Of a stretch of 64,000 nucleotides of DNA, positions 9,102-17,959 are shown in pieces. The position numbers and the translations under genes are program-made. Source of the stretch: Clostridiaceae bacterium (lineage in GTDB: Bacteria; Bacillota; Clostridia; Lachnospirales; Lachnospiraceae); NCBI GenBank assembly GCA_910574345.1, contig CAJSZV010000007.1:177061-241060 (forward strand). Reading direction: 5' to 3'. Under the pieces are notes generated by a model, which was not told the origin of the DNA, ran no database searches, and worked only from the letters and a program-made list of their open reading frames with translations. Every line of letters begins with the position of its first letter. Position 1 is the stretch's first letter.

Positions 9102-10460
9102 CTACGAATCCTCCTCCTCTTCCTCATCATCGGAAATATAATCGCCGATTATCTTTTCTATTTCAGATTCAAGACTATCCAGCAATTCATTTACGATGCG
9201 GTCCTGTTCGCTCTCACCAGTTGAAGTTCCTTCGTCAGCCATCGTCGGATTTCCGGAATTAACCTCGCCTTCTGTCTGGTTAAGATTTTTATTCCGAAGT
9301 TCATCCGCTTTCGGGTCTTTTGACGGTTTCCATCCAATCGTCTGCCGCATTTCATTCGAAGTCGCAATCTCATTACGAGTCAGCTTATCAGAGATTTCAG
9401 CCAATTCCGTAACAGGCACCAGTTTGAACGGGTCTCTGAAGAACATAATTGACTGCTTCTGAGATCGGGCAGTTTTGGTCAGAAACTTCCGTTTCATCTC
9501 GTCAACGATAGCAGAAACAATCGGCTCAATCGTTCGGTTGTAGTAATTGAGCATTGTCGTTTCGTCGGCTGTACCATCTAAAATACTCTGAGTGATTCCC
9601 AACTGGCTGTATAGCATACTCGTTAAGTATTCAATCTGAGACATTAGATTGTTTCCAACGGAACGATTTAGCTGCGTGATATGCTCCGTACCATCGGTAT
9701 AAGCGATACCATACTTAGAACCGGACAATTGCTGCTCAATATCTTTACGCCGTTTTTCGGCCTGTTGACGCCTTGCATCCGTCTTGATAACATACGGAAG
9801 CTGAATGATTAAATCCAACTTTCCGGAACTGCTTTGCTCATCGACAACGTCCAAGAGATTCAATTTTCGGATTAACCGCTGCATCGTGGAATTCGGTTCG
9901 TTGATAACCGCATAAAGCGGATTTTCAATAATCGCAACCGCTTCCTTTGGCATAAGAATGTCTTCTTTCAAACCGGTGTTTTCATTGTAAACCTGAACAC
10001 GAACATGCTTCGGGTACCATTCGAGAATTTTTCCAGTTCGCATCTTGTCAATATCGAATGAACCTGCCACTCCGTCTTCCGGATCATCATCGGTGTCGGT
10101 AGGTACGATGGCTACGCATCCTTCATCCAACATTGACATGACAATATCCTGAATAAAAGAACGCCCAGTTTGATCTATATTGGCTTCCAAAGAAAGACAA
10201 TTGTTCAAACTGGACTTTATAACTTCAAGAAATCGTTCATTATCATCCAAACGGACGTGCTGAATGTTGATGGCAGCCGCATCCAATGCAATACGATTGT
10301 ATACGGAAGTGACAATAGACCTCTCGTTTCCTCTGGTAAGACGGGGGCGATCTGGTCTGTAAGAATATCCCGTTCCGATATCGCGGTAATAGTTTTGCTG
10401 ACCGTTACTTCGGAAAGCGTTCCAGGCATGTTTAAACCTGGAACCAATCGCTATATCCAT
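9102..10460 (-). CDS. Portal protein
   Basis: 452 residues. HK97-type portal: N-terminal FKHAWNAFRSNGQQNYYRD, a wing and stem region, LTSMLYSQLGITQSILDGTADETTMLNYYNRTIEPIV (split here only by domain, this is the conserved helix block), and a very acidic C-terminus. Twelve copies form the packaging and ejection channel. It follows a small HHG-motif protein and precedes the charged head protein. SD AGGGAGGTGA is well placed. Confidence 0.9.
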   Translation of the reverse strand: MDIAIGSRFKHAWNAFRSNGQQNYYRDIGTGYSYRPDRPRLTRGNERSIVTSVYNRIALDAAAINIQHVRLDDNERFLEVIKSSLNNCLSLEANIDQTGRSFIQDIVMSMLDEGCVAIVPTDTDDDPEDGVAGSFDIDKMRTGKILEWYPKHVRVQVYNENTGLKEDILMPKEAVAIIENPLYAVINEPNSTMQRLIRKLNLLDVVDEQSSSGKLDLIIQLPYVIKTDARRQQAEKRRKDIEQQLSGSKYGIAYTDGTEHITQLNRSVGNNLMSQIEYLTSMLYSQLGITQSILDGTADETTMLNYYNRTIEPIVSAIVDEMKRKFLTKTARSQKQSIMFFRDPFKLVPVTELAEISDKLTRNEIATSNEMRQTIGWKPSKDPKADELRNKNLNQTEGEVNSGNPTMADEGTSTGESEQDRIVNELLDSLESEIEKIIGDYISDDEEEEEDS

Positions 10461-10475
10461 TTTCTCATCACCTCC

Positions 10476-10928
10476 CTATGCCTTATCCAGCACTGTCTTT
10501 TTGTAAGCAACCCGACCGGAAGCCCATACACCATTTCGGAGCTGCGCCATGTTGTAACCTTCATCGGCAAGCGCCATCATAACGCCAACTTCCCCACGTT
10601 TTGCTACAAACTGAACGACTTTTCCAGACGGAGACCGAATCTTTGAAGCCGACTGACTCATAAGTTCGGCCATTTTCTTGTTGTAGGCATTGATCGCCGA
10701 AGAACTCAATTTTCCGGATTTATTTACAGCTCCGGGAGTCCGAAGTATTTCATTCGCATATCGGCTCATTTCTTTTGAAGATTTTCTGCGAGCTTGCTCC
10801 GTAATCTTCTCGCTTTTCTTCTTGACCCAATTTGCGTCTTTTTTACTGAGATTTCCGAGTTGAGCCGGGGTTCGGCGAATGCCCCATTTCTGTCCCAAAA
10901 TCCCATGGTGTTCCATCATCTCTGACAA
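10476..10928 (-). CDS. Small basic head-region protein with N-terminal HHGILGQKWGIRR motif
   Basis: 150 residues starting at TTG 10,928, nine bases after AAAGGAGG. The N-terminus MSEMMEHHGILGQKWGIRRTP carries a motif that recurs almost unchanged at the start of the 12,701-13,213 protein. The rest is basic and helical with no known domain. It sits between terminase and portal. I infer an internal capsid or ejected protein; the shared tag may target proteins to the head. Function unknown. Confidence 0.72.
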   Translation of the reverse strand: MSEMMEHHGILGQKWGIRRTPAQLGNLSKKDANWVKKKSEKITEQARRKSSKEMSRYANEILRTPGAVNKSGKLSSSAINAYNKKMAELMSQSASKIRSPSGKVVQFVAKRGEVGVMMALADEGYNMAQLRNGVWASGRVAYKKTVLDKA

Positions 10929-10943
10929 ACGCGCTCACCTCCT

Positions 10944-12689
10944 TTACTCAAACGCATCTCTGTTCAGCTTATAGGCGATATAAGCATCCATCATAGCCGC
11001 CACAGCATCAATCTTTTGGTCGCCCCGCTTTTTGTAAAGCTTCCGGTTTCCGTTAGTGTCCGTGATGGTAATGCAGTTACCCATACAGAAAGACATCAAT
11101 TCTTCGTCAAATAAAAGCATCCGCTCCTCGGAAAGTTTCTTTAACTCTCCCAAAGGAACGGATTCTGTTTTTGCCCCCTGTATTACTTTCTCAATCCCAA
11201 ACGGTCCGTTTTCGGATGCCCATCTCTCAACAAACTCTTTGGCATTGTAAGGGTCATACCCGAAACAACGAACATCGTACCCACGCTCTACGATATGGTT
11301 ATCCAGGTCTTCATACACCTGCATCATATCCAAAACAGTGCCTTCCATGACAATCAAACTGCCTTCCAGTATGAACTGCTCATACTTACTGCGCATTGCA
11401 GACGGAAGTTTTCGAAACGTCAGGTCCGAAATATACGCTCTAGTTTTGATTCCAAATGTCCCGTTTGATAAAGGAAACATAAAGGTAAAATCACAGAAGT
11501 CATCGCCTCTTGATAAATCGCCGCCCATAGAACAAGGCATACCAGAAAAATCCCGCTTACGATATTTCAAAGTTTCTTCATAAGTAAAGTAATAGGTATA
11601 ACCCTCCATTGGCAGACCAAACCGCTTCGCCAAAATATCATTCCTAGCTGCCGGCGCATTCTCGGCTCTTTCAACATCACGCTGGTATACTTCAAAAGTG
11701 ACGGTTTTTCCGAGGTTAGGATTGGCTTTCAGCCATTTGTTGGGCTCTGAAATCTCGTCAATGGAATCGAGCTTATACCACCAAATGGAAGTATTGATTG
11801 CCGGGTATTCGCCCTTTAAGATTTTCATCAATTCCATTTTGATTGTATCGCCGCTGCCGTTTCGGACAGTTCCTTCAGAGCTGGTCGCAATGATAAGATA
11901 ATCGTCAAGTTTTGAAGCGCCTTGCTCAATGGCTCCAACCACGTCTTCCCTTACGTCACCGGACAGCCATTCATCGATTGTTGATACTTTAGTCCTCAAG
12001 CCTTGAAGTTTATCGATAGACATCGGACGAACCTCTATCAGAGAACCCGTGAAAAAGTTTTCGATTCCCTTTTTGGTTGAGGCAAGCTTTACACGGTTCG
12101 CTTTGGAACCCGTGGTATTTTGTAAAGAACCTTCCGTAAGGAATCGAAATAGCGGGCCTTTGGCTCTTGTGATGGCTGTTTTTATTGGCTGTATTACTTC
12201 CTCCGCCTGTTTCATAGTCGGAGCAGTTGTTATCTGGTGAGTGGTAGAAGTGTCAATGTTTTCGAAATAGGATTGGATGCAGGAATCATACAAAGATTTG
12301 GCGGCTCCTCGCCCAACAATCAAATACTGTTTATTGATAAGCCGCTTCTTGATAGTTTTCACTATAAAATGCCCGCCGGGACCATTCGGGTTCGGTTCCC
12401 ACACTTCCCTCTCCTCGAAGTAGTACCAACCAAATATCTGCTCACCCCAAAGTTTGAATGTGTCGAGCATAACAAGTTTGGCGCCATCAGTTAAAGTAAG
12501 TTCCTCTTCGCAATATGCAATCCACCCCTCAACCGGACGATCATCGTAATAAATCCCACGGTCTGCGATAAGTTCATCGATCCGGTTCATTTCCATCTCG
12601 ATTTCACGGCAGACGGGTATTTCTCCGCGAATTACGGCATCTCTAAACGCGCCGTAATATTTCGGAACGGCAGTGTTTGATAATGCCAT
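10944..12689 (-). CDS. terL: Terminase large subunit
   Basis: 581 residues. N-terminal ATPase with Walker A variant VGRGAAKS (about residues 125-132) and a Walker B region VSTIDEWL; C-terminal nuclease acidic residues visible in GGDLSRGDDFCDFTFMFPL and in QKIDAVAAMMDAYIA. Packages DNA into proheads using ATP and cuts concatemers. Length is normal for the family. It is separated from the small subunit by HNH, SH3-like and connector genes. Confidence 0.93.
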   Translation of the reverse strand: MALSNTAVPKYYGAFRDAVIRGEIPVCREIEMEMNRIDELIADRGIYYDDRPVEGWIAYCEEELTLTDGAKLVMLDTFKLWGEQIFGWYYFEEREVWEPNPNGPGGHFIVKTIKKRLINKQYLIVGRGAAKSLYDSCIQSYFENIDTSTTHQITTAPTMKQAEEVIQPIKTAITRAKGPLFRFLTEGSLQNTTGSKANRVKLASTKKGIENFFTGSLIEVRPMSIDKLQGLRTKVSTIDEWLSGDVREDVVGAIEQGASKLDDYLIIATSSEGTVRNGSGDTIKMELMKILKGEYPAINTSIWWYKLDSIDEISEPNKWLKANPNLGKTVTFEVYQRDVERAENAPAARNDILAKRFGLPMEGYTYYFTYEETLKYRKRDFSGMPCSMGGDLSRGDDFCDFTFMFPLSNGTFGIKTRAYISDLTFRKLPSAMRSKYEQFILEGSLIVMEGTVLDMMQVYEDLDNHIVERGYDVRCFGYDPYNAKEFVERWASENGPFGIEKVIQGAKTESVPLGELKKLSEERMLLFDEELMSFCMGNCITITDTNGNRKLYKKRGDQKIDAVAAMMDAYIAYKLNRDAFE

Positions 12690-12700
12690 AATTTATTCAC

Positions 12701-13213
12701 CTACCCTTTTAGTTCCTTGATAGCCAAAGCAATGGCAAGAGCCGAACTTCCAACGGTTAAAACATCGCCAACGACTTCTAACGTATTTCTGACGTACTCA
12801 CGCCCTTTTGAAACATTTGGCTGCATTTCTTTCCCAAAAAGTTTGTTATACTGCTGCTCTAACAGTTCCCTGTTAATCTGTTCTCTCATTTCTTTATCGG
12901 TCATCTTCGAAAGATCCATTTTCGGTTTGGTCGACTTCGGACTGCTTTCACGCTCCAGTTTTTTTGCTTCTCTTACTAAATCTGCGCCGGCATCTATCGT
13001 TCTTTTTGAACGCTCCATATCTTCCTTTACCCAACGCTTAGGATCAGGATTGCTGGTGTCGATTCTTGAATCTTTCTTTTTTGCCAAATTGTCTCTTACA
13101 TCCCGGTCATATCTTTTCTTACCCTGAACCGTAAGGGTTCCGTCCCCATTCTGGTAACGCCGAACGCCCCATTTCATTCCGAGAACGCCATGATGAGATA
13201 AACTATTATCCAT
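12701..13213 (-). CDS. Head-region protein with N-terminal HHGVLGMKWGVRR motif and C-terminal hydrophobic segment
   Basis: 170 residues from ATG 13,213 (GAGGAGG nine bases upstream). N-terminus MDNSLSHHGVLGMKWGVRRY, then KRYDRDVRDNLAKKK; middle charged and helical; residues about 150-166 are hydrophobic (VLTVGSSALAIALAI). The motif is shared with the 10,476-10,928 protein. It lies directly before the terminase large subunit. Possibly an internal virion protein with membrane-active C-terminus; function unknown. Confidence 0.72.
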   Translation of the reverse strand: MDNSLSHHGVLGMKWGVRRYQNGDGTLTVQGKKRYDRDVRDNLAKKKDSRIDTSNPDPKRWVKEDMERSKRTIDAGADLVREAKKLERESSPKSTKPKMDLSKMTDKEMREQINRELLEQQYNKLFGKEMQPNVSKGREYVRNTLEVVGDVLTVGSSALAIALAIKELKG

Positions 13214-13577
13214 TTTGATATTCCTCCTCTCCACTCGGATCGGCCGCAACAAGAATACGCCACTCAAGTTCTTTTATCTGCTGGTTCATGCATTCGATAA
13301 CCGCAGACGCAAGTGGCGGGTCAAAGAGAAGTTTAACCTTCAAATGCATATAGGACTTTATGAATTCAATCTTGGATTTCTCAGGAATGAAATCGGTCCA
13401 CAAAGCGTCATCGTCTTCAATGGAAAATCCATCAGCAGGACCGACACCAAGCTGAGTTAAAATTGAAAACACAGAGTTGATGTGCATAATAAGGTCAGCA
13501 TCATATACTTGGTATTCTTCTGCGATTCCGAGCAACTTTTTTATTGATGTCAGTATGCTTGGTATGTTCTTTTCCAT
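13206..13577 (-). CDS. Head-tail adaptor (connector) protein
   Basis: 123 residues, helical. The segment INSVFSILTQLGVGPADGF and YMHLKVKLLFDPPLASAVIECMNQQIKELEWRI (given as two separate blocks) is typical of gp6/Ad1-type adaptors that sit under the portal. SD AAGGAGG. It overlaps the next gene by eight bases. Unusually it lies upstream of the terminase large subunit. Confidence 0.68.
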   Translation of the reverse strand: MEKNIPSILTSIKKLLGIAEEYQVYDADLIMHINSVFSILTQLGVGPADGFSIEDDDALWTDFIPEKSKIEFIKSYMHLKVKLLFDPPLASAVIECMNQQIKELEWRILVAADPSGEEEYQNG

Positions 13578-13595
13578 CGCGGTCCTCCTTTTTAC

Positions 13596-13829
13596 TTAAA
13601 CCGTGATGAACTGTTTCATACAAAAGCCTTCCAAACCGGAATCGGTATAAACCTTGTAGAACTCGCCGATAGATTTATCCTTGTCAACCATGACTTCCGT
13701 ATTGACCGGAATCGTGCCAAGAACCTCAGCCTTGTCATCTGGTTCTTTACGGATTCTGAGATTCACACAATTGCTCACCAGACCGATTACAGGCTCTTTC
13801 TGTGTTGCAGTCATTTCTTTAGATTCCAT
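13596..13829 (-). CDS. Small SH3b-like protein
   Basis: 77 residues from ATG 13,829 (AAGGAGG eight bases upstream). The sequence VNLRIRKEPDDKAEVLGTIP then FYKVYTDSGLEGFCMKQFI is a bacterial SH3 (SH3_3-like) domain. Such domains bind peptides or cell wall; in packaging modules of gut phages they occur as small virion or head decoration proteins. Role here inferred only. Confidence 0.7.
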   Translation of the reverse strand: MESKEMTATQKEPVIGLVSNCVNLRIRKEPDDKAEVLGTIPVNTEVMVDKDKSIGEFYKVYTDSGLEGFCMKQFITV

Positions 13830-13843
13830 AATTTGTTTCCTCC

Positions 13844-14257
13844 TTAATGTCTCCATGGACAGGTATCGTTTTTTGTTCGTTCAACTGGAATATGGGGGAT
13901 TGGAGTTTCGTCTCCATAGTGAATTGCGTTGTGGGTTGAAAGTTTTGTAGACACAACGTTGTCTGGGTCAAACACGCATGGATTCCGATTCAGAATATCT
14001 TCATAGGTTATAGGATTGATGTGGTGAATAATAATCGACCCAAAAATCTCAAATCCCTCTAAAGCCAAATCACACCCATTATCTCGAATGATGATTTTGT
14101 TTCTGAATCTTATCCATTCGTCGGAATGATAGAATTCCTGATTAAGCCAACGTTTAAAACCAAAAGTTTCTTCTGCAACTTTTCCACAAAGTCTGAGATA
14201 CTGATATCGTTCCTCAAAAGTTGGAATTCGGATTAACTCGCTATAAGTCTTCTTCAT
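13844..14257 (-). CDS. HNH endonuclease next to terminase
   Basis: 137 residues from ATG 14,257 (GAGGAGG SD). HNH motif visible: IIIHHINP with the paired His, a following CVFDPDNVV segment and STHNAIHYG. HNH proteins beside terminase genes help the terminase cut at cos sites in HK97-like phages. The start lies within the end of the small terminase gene, so the two are coupled. Strengthens the case that this phage packages from cos ends. Confidence 0.82.
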   Translation of the reverse strand: MKKTYSELIRIPTFEERYQYLRLCGKVAEETFGFKRWLNQEFYHSDEWIRFRNKIIIRDNGCDLALEGFEIFGSIIIHHINPITYEDILNRNPCVFDPDNVVSTKLSTHNAIHYGDETPIPHIPVERTKNDTCPWRH

Positions 14258-14585
14258 CCAAATCCTCCTCTCCACTGTACCGTCGAAACGCTTTCAGTGC
14301 ATTTTCGTATAATTCCTCTGATCGATGTGAAGATTGCAGTGATTCCACTTTTGCCCTTAATAACTCGTTTTCACGTTCTATCTTCTCCCTCTCCAGACGC
14401 TCCCTCGTAGACCCCAGTTTTAAATAATGTGTTATGACCTGAGAGGAGGCTGTTCCCTCCATCAATTGTTTCTCAGCAAGATCTACCGCAAGAGAAATCA
14501 TTTGATTTTCCCTCGCTTCGGGTGTCAACGCCGGTCGCATCTTTCTTGAAGAATTGGAAGAGCTTGCAGCCTTGGCTTTTCCCAT
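14241..14585 (-). CDS. terS: Terminase small subunit
   Basis: 114 residues. RPALTPEARENQMISLAVDL and EGTASSQVITHYLKLGSTRE match the small terminase family of Firmicutes phages, followed by a coiled coil (LEREKIERENELLRAKVESL). Recognises the packaging site and loads the large subunit. SD GAGGAGG. The noncoding stretch just upstream (14,586-14,957) is the natural place for the recognition site. Confidence 0.82.
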   Translation of the reverse strand: MGKAKAASSSNSSRKMRPALTPEARENQMISLAVDLAEKQLMEGTASSQVITHYLKLGSTRERLEREKIERENELLRAKVESLQSSHRSEELYENALKAFRRYSGEEDLDEEDL

Positions 14586-14957
14586 ACTTGCCGCCTCCTC
14601 TCGATTAGTTTGTTACTTGTTTTTCATGCCTTTTAGAATGGTTCTCCTACGGTATTTAAAAGAACTCACGAAGCCGGCAAATATACTTTTTCGCTGAAAG
14701 GAGAAAAAGAGCAAAAGAACCACAGCCAATGCCACGCCAACCCCGCGAGCTCGTTTAAATACCGTAGGAGAACGAAGAGGGGTAAGCCAAAATATACCCC
14801 CGGAGAATTTTTGAAGACCACCGCGATGTGGGAGGGGGTGCCTTTTCAGCGACCCTCCCCCCTATGTCTTTTATCTGCCAGTCTAATGGGCTGTCCTAGC
14901 CCTATTTGTGTCGAAAAGCAATTTTATAGCCAGAAACCCACTTTTTTATTTTTCTTA
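14586..14957. other. Noncoding region upstream of terminase, candidate cos/packaging site
   Basis: No gene-like frame in about 370 bp. It holds a perfect 20-bp inverted repeat (14,641-14,660 and 14,754-14,773) with 93 bases between arms, and a GC-rich block at 14,829-14,862 where GGGAGGG faces CCCTCCC around a short loop. Position beside terminase small subunit and HNH genes suggests the cos region. No cut site can be proved from sequence alone. Confidence 0.5.
14641..14773. repeat. 20-bp perfect inverted repeat
   Basis: Left arm GTTCTCCTACGGTATTTAAA (14,641-14,660), right arm its exact complement (14,754-14,773). Possible terminase binding site or a large hairpin in the RNA that reads into the packaging genes. 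Confidence 0.85.
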
Positions 14958-15209
14958 TCAAGCAGTCGCAACTTGCTGTATCACTTTTCGGTAGATGTTG
15001 GTGAAGTCATACTTGATAATCTCGTCAATTGCTCTTTCAATTTCCTGATTGTTTTCTTCATCCGAAAGCTGATCGGAAGTTCGAGCAATTCTTCCCAAGT
15101 ATGCGCTTGAGTGATAGCCTTTTTCCTCATCGAACAAGAACCAAGAAGTGAACTGTTCGAATGGATTGAAAGGATTGTCAATCGTTGTCAAAGCACATCG
15201 TCTTTCCAT
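14958..15209 (-). CDS. Conserved hypothetical phage protein
   Basis: 83 residues. N-terminal MERRCALTTIDNPFNPFEQF, then YLGRIARTSDQLSDEEN and a C-terminal EIIKYDFTNIYRKV. This short protein type recurs in Firmicutes phages just before the packaging genes; I do not know its function. No signal or membrane segment. SD AAAGGAG is somewhat far (14 bases) from the ATG. Confidence 0.75.
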   Translation of the reverse strand: MERRCALTTIDNPFNPFEQFTSWFLFDEEKGYHSSAYLGRIARTSDQLSDEENNQEIERAIDEIIKYDFTNIYRKVIQQVATA

Positions 15210-15229
15210 AAATACTTAGCTCACTCCTT

Positions 15230-17956
15230 TCATTTTAGGTATTTGTTCACGGTCGATGTGGATACTCCAAGAGCCTCGGCTATCTCAGCAGTGCTGTACC
15301 CAGAGGCACTCATAGATGCAATCTTGTTCACCTTGGCTGTACTTAGAACTGTGGTGGAGCGAGGTGTTGCGCGCTGTCTAAGAGTATCGATGTCAACGTT
15401 GTTAATGATTTGTGTAAGCCGGTTCTCACTGATAGCGCCAGCCTGAATAGCTTCCCATTCACGGTCGCTTATCGAGATTGTTTCTCTCGACGCTCCGACA
15501 GTGGTACGAGCCGCCGTTAACGCCTGTTGGGATGCTTTCTTAATCTCGCTCCTTGTCATGTCGGGATTCTCCTGTTTCTTAGCAGCTACGGTAGCATTCG
15601 CAATAACCTGGGCCTGCCTTTCACGAGGAGCATTCCTAAGTGCCACATTTAACTGGGCCATCAAATGATCTACCTCCTCCTGGTATGTCTCTTTAGCAGA
15701 GGCGGAGTAGGCAATCTTACCGGTACTGAGCATCTCCTTACGAGCCCGATTTGCAAGAGATTTCATCTCATTCGCATAAGTAGCATAGGCTCTTTCCTGG
15801 GGAGTATCTGCATCGGAAACGAGGGTGAATGCATCCTTAGTCTCAGCCATCTTGGTACTTGCCTGAGTTCTGACTCTTGTTTTTCCATTCTTGTCGGTGT
15901 ACTCCTCATAAACTTCTTTGTAAGTCTGCTCTCCTGTCTCCGGATTTATGATAGGACTTCCTTTTCGTTTCAATACCGATGTCTCAGACTTGGCTCTTGA
16001 AATCAGAGTTGCGGCTCCTTCGTGATACCGACCATCTTCATCATAGCTTCCCTGATACTTCTTCTTCAAAGACGCAATCCCATTGTCAATCTCGCTTTGC
16101 TTATAGTCGAGATGGTGCTTTTCAGCATCAATAACAACCATACTGTGCCGTACTGCACGAGCAAGTTCCTCAGGAACAGCGCCACGAAGCGTCATGTCAG
16201 TAATCAGATTTGAAATCTTACCCATCTCGGTCTGAGTATTTCTCATGGGCTTGAAGCTGCCTTCAGGTTTCCCGCCATATTCAAGCTTCGGATCGAATCC
16301 TTCCAGTCCTTCCAATGCACGAGTCGATGTAATCTTTACTTTACCGCCAGTAGGAATTACCATAACGGTATCGCCATCGAAATCGGCACCAGATAATCTT
16401 TCTGCAACCTTACTGTTGATGCCAACAGCATCCATAGCATTACCAAGAATTCTTTTAGCATCGGCCTGCTTGTTGTTTACAGTAAGAACCGGAATCTCAA
16501 AGGTTCCGCCATGAGGGAATCGAATAAGAGCAACCTGTTCTCCATTCCGGTAGTTAGGAGCATACACCTCATTATCTTTCATAGAGGTGATTGGTAGAAT
16601 TACCTGATACTTTTGTCTCGGTAAAGCCGCTGCCTGTAGATGGACTGCCGCAGAATCACAATCATCAGCAAAGGATTTCAGTAATGCCTTTTTGACTGTG
16701 GGATTCGTAAGAGAACAAATCTCGTCAAATTCTGCCTGCTTATCAGCGGTAGCCAAACCAAGCTGCTTCTTAATCAAAGTCATACTTTGCTTCGACAAAA
16801 ATTGTGAAGGAAGATGGTCGCTCCATTCACCCCAGTCTCCTTCTTCCGCTCTTTTGTTAATAAGCGAAAGCTGTTTTTTACCATCCTTGTCATAGTAATA
16901 ACTCTGTCCGCCTTTTTTAGAAGTCGGGTCATCAGGGTCAACGATACCGTCTTTTATCAGCGAACCAAACGGATTATCCGGGTCTTTTCCAATAGGTTTC
17001 AAAACGGTGTCATTCTTGGGTCCGAGCATCGGGGTTCCGGTTTTCTTATTGGTATTGAACACAACATCTACACCATCGGGAAGATCATCTGAATAAATAG
17101 CCATTCCTTTAATGTAATGCGTACCGTCAACGAGAATCCGAACCTGCGCATAGTGAGATTCACCGAGAGACAGATCATCGACACCTCTTCGAATCTCAAC
17201 AACACCATCCTTTTGAGTTCCGCCATCTTCAGCGTACCTTATCTGAATCCGACTGGAATCCATACTTTTGGGATAGACATATTTCGGATCGTAGGTTTCA
17301 CCGCCGTCATGAGAAACGTAATCACTCAACGAATGAACATTCTCAAAATTGTAGATTTCCTTATGTTCTGTTCCAGGAGGACAGATAACTTTAATATTTG
17401 TCTGTTTTCCCGGATTTGTAACCTGGGGAACGCCGCCGCCATAAATCGGATAACCTTCTGACTCCAATATGTAAAGCGCCTGGTTCAGTTTCTCTTTTGA
17501 AATGCCAAGTTCTCGCTCAACACCGGTTCCAACGTCAATCATTCCTTTTTTCTCGATTTGTTCTTTTAAAAAATCCGCTGTCTTCCTAGCCTGATTCATA
17601 CGGGCTTCTGAATTTTCATTCAAAAGAGAGCGAACAGAGGAATCGTTGGAGAACCCCATAATTGCTGCGATTTCATTCAGACTCTTTCCGTCTTCACGAA
17701 GAGACCTTGCCCTCGCCACATCCAGAGCTCTTCTTTCATCCTTGGCTAACGATTTTTGAGTACGATATTGCGTTGTGGTAAGACCCATCGATTTTGCAAT
17801 ATCCGTTTCACTGAGTCCCTGCTTTTTTAGTTCCTCAACACGGCTCAAAAAATCTCCGCTGCGCTGATAAGGGTTATCTCCAGAACCCCAAGGATATCTG
17901 CCGGAACGTCTCGGCATCCCGTAATGCATTAACATTTCTTCCGCAATGGAATTCAT
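15230..17956 (-). CDS. YonO-like single-subunit, two-barrel RNA polymerase with HTH domains
   Basis: 908 residues. Residues 525-529 are DFDGD inside RLSGADFDGDTVMVIP, the magnesium-binding signature of the beta-prime barrel in cellular RNA polymerases and of one-piece homologues such as SP-beta YonO. The upstream part of the double-psi barrel pair is visible as QVILPITSMKDNEVYAPNY (about 447-465) with PHGGTFEIP. Three helix-turn-helix-like segments: about 40-60, 85-105 and 883-905 (YSTAEIAEALGVSTSTVNKY). The N-terminus MLMHYGMPRRSGRYPWGSGD resembles the tag of other head-region proteins. Lies just upstream of the packaging genes. SD GGAGG. Expected role: transcription of phage DNA without host sigma factor; timing unknown. 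Confidence 0.82.
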   Translation of the reverse strand: MNSIAEEMLMHYGMPRRSGRYPWGSGDNPYQRSGDFLSRVEELKKQGLSETDIAKSMGLTTTQYRTQKSLAKDERRALDVARARSLREDGKSLNEIAAIMGFSNDSSVRSLLNENSEARMNQARKTADFLKEQIEKKGMIDVGTGVERELGISKEKLNQALYILESEGYPIYGGGVPQVTNPGKQTNIKVICPPGTEHKEIYNFENVHSLSDYVSHDGGETYDPKYVYPKSMDSSRIQIRYAEDGGTQKDGVVEIRRGVDDLSLGESHYAQVRILVDGTHYIKGMAIYSDDLPDGVDVVFNTNKKTGTPMLGPKNDTVLKPIGKDPDNPFGSLIKDGIVDPDDPTSKKGGQSYYYDKDGKKQLSLINKRAEEGDWGEWSDHLPSQFLSKQSMTLIKKQLGLATADKQAEFDEICSLTNPTVKKALLKSFADDCDSAAVHLQAAALPRQKYQVILPITSMKDNEVYAPNYRNGEQVALIRFPHGGTFEIPVLTVNNKQADAKRILGNAMDAVGINSKVAERLSGADFDGDTVMVIPTGGKVKITSTRALEGLEGFDPKLEYGGKPEGSFKPMRNTQTEMGKISNLITDMTLRGAVPEELARAVRHSMVVIDAEKHHLDYKQSEIDNGIASLKKKYQGSYDEDGRYHEGAATLISRAKSETSVLKRKGSPIINPETGEQTYKEVYEEYTDKNGKTRVRTQASTKMAETKDAFTLVSDADTPQERAYATYANEMKSLANRARKEMLSTGKIAYSASAKETYQEEVDHLMAQLNVALRNAPRERQAQVIANATVAAKKQENPDMTRSEIKKASQQALTAARTTVGASRETISISDREWEAIQAGAISENRLTQIINNVDIDTLRQRATPRSTTVLSTAKVNKIASMSASGYSTAEIAEALGVSTSTVNKYLK

Positions 17957-17959
17957 GGC

